The notes beneath the pieces are model-generated. The model did no database searches, had not been told where the DNA came from, and worked only from the letters and a program-made list of their open reading frames with translations. Shown piece by piece: positions 37,160 to 37,301 of a DNA stretch of 37,301 nucleotides. Each line of letters begins with the position of its first letter. Position 1 is the first letter of the stretch. The translations under genes were made by a program, and so were the position numbers. The DNA comes from Fidelibacterota bacterium (lineage in GTDB: Bacteria; Pseudomonadota; Alphaproteobacteria; Rhodospirillales; Rhodospirillaceae). The stretch is from positions 1 to 37,301 of the forward strand of contig CANKHC010000007.1 of NCBI GenBank assembly GCA_947481595.1, read 5' to 3'.

Positions 37160-37301
37160 AACAATCCCCCAAACATACTAAGGGGAGCAGTGTCGCATTT
37201 GACCCCACCCCCATCAACTAAGACGCAGGCGGCGGGCCAATCTGCACTTAAGAGGTTCGTCCTTTAGTTAGTGACTCAGCACAAAGGCCATCAACAGGGG
37301 C

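Noticed and set aside
35465-37267. 600-aa plus-strand ORF opposite TonB receptor copy 2
   Set aside because: Antisense shadow of a well-supported receptor gene; low-complexity D/G/A/R/H composition and no recognisable domain
1-37301. CRISPR array, transposase, integrase or canonical phage-defence genes
   Set aside because: None recognised; the only regular tandem repeat is the 4x15-bp array, which lacks spacers

Overview
This 37.3-kb, high-GC window looks like chromosomal DNA from an alphaproteobacterium. That placement is inferred from the ChvG/ChvI-like pair and the NDUFS6-like zinc-finger protein next to polA; no search was run. Five parts stand out. (1) 0.1-8.5 kb is a glycan or protein-modification cluster: two paralogous GT-B glycosyltransferases sharing an MRLIYAD-GLL-GHH N-terminus, a TPR plus SPINDLY/O-GlcNAc-transferase-like (GT41) protein, an NAD-dependent epimerase, a SAM methyltransferase, a PhyH dioxygenase and an FkbM methyltransferase. 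(2) 8.6-15.2 kb holds a signal-peptide-bearing methyltransferase, a periplasmic peroxiredoxin, a YqaA/DedA-type membrane protein, a cytochrome c'-like protein, an SdpR/SdpI-like pair, an alpha/beta hydrolase and small hypotheticals. (3) 15.2-20.1 kb holds a GT61 protein, a compact TonB-dependent receptor, a second PhyH-like protein with an HxG rather than HxD motif, tRNA-Arg(CCG) and a cupin. (4) 20.3-32.7 kb holds an MFS transporter, an ABC ATPase/lipoprotein hydrolase operon, zf-CHCC, polA, two exported proteins, a ChvI/ChvG-like system and a methyltransferase. (5) 32.8-37.2 kb holds a DsbA/FrnE-like oxidoreductase, a GAF-only kinase remnant, a Tat-exported double-VOC protein with repeated CPTC motifs and an inverted paralogue of the TonB receptor. 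The best leads are the HxG PhyH protein, the near-perfect palindrome at the GAF truncation point (one arm recurs in the GT61/TonB-receptor promoter region), the 4x15-bp palindromic iteron, the exported methyltransferase and the GT41-centred modification cluster.
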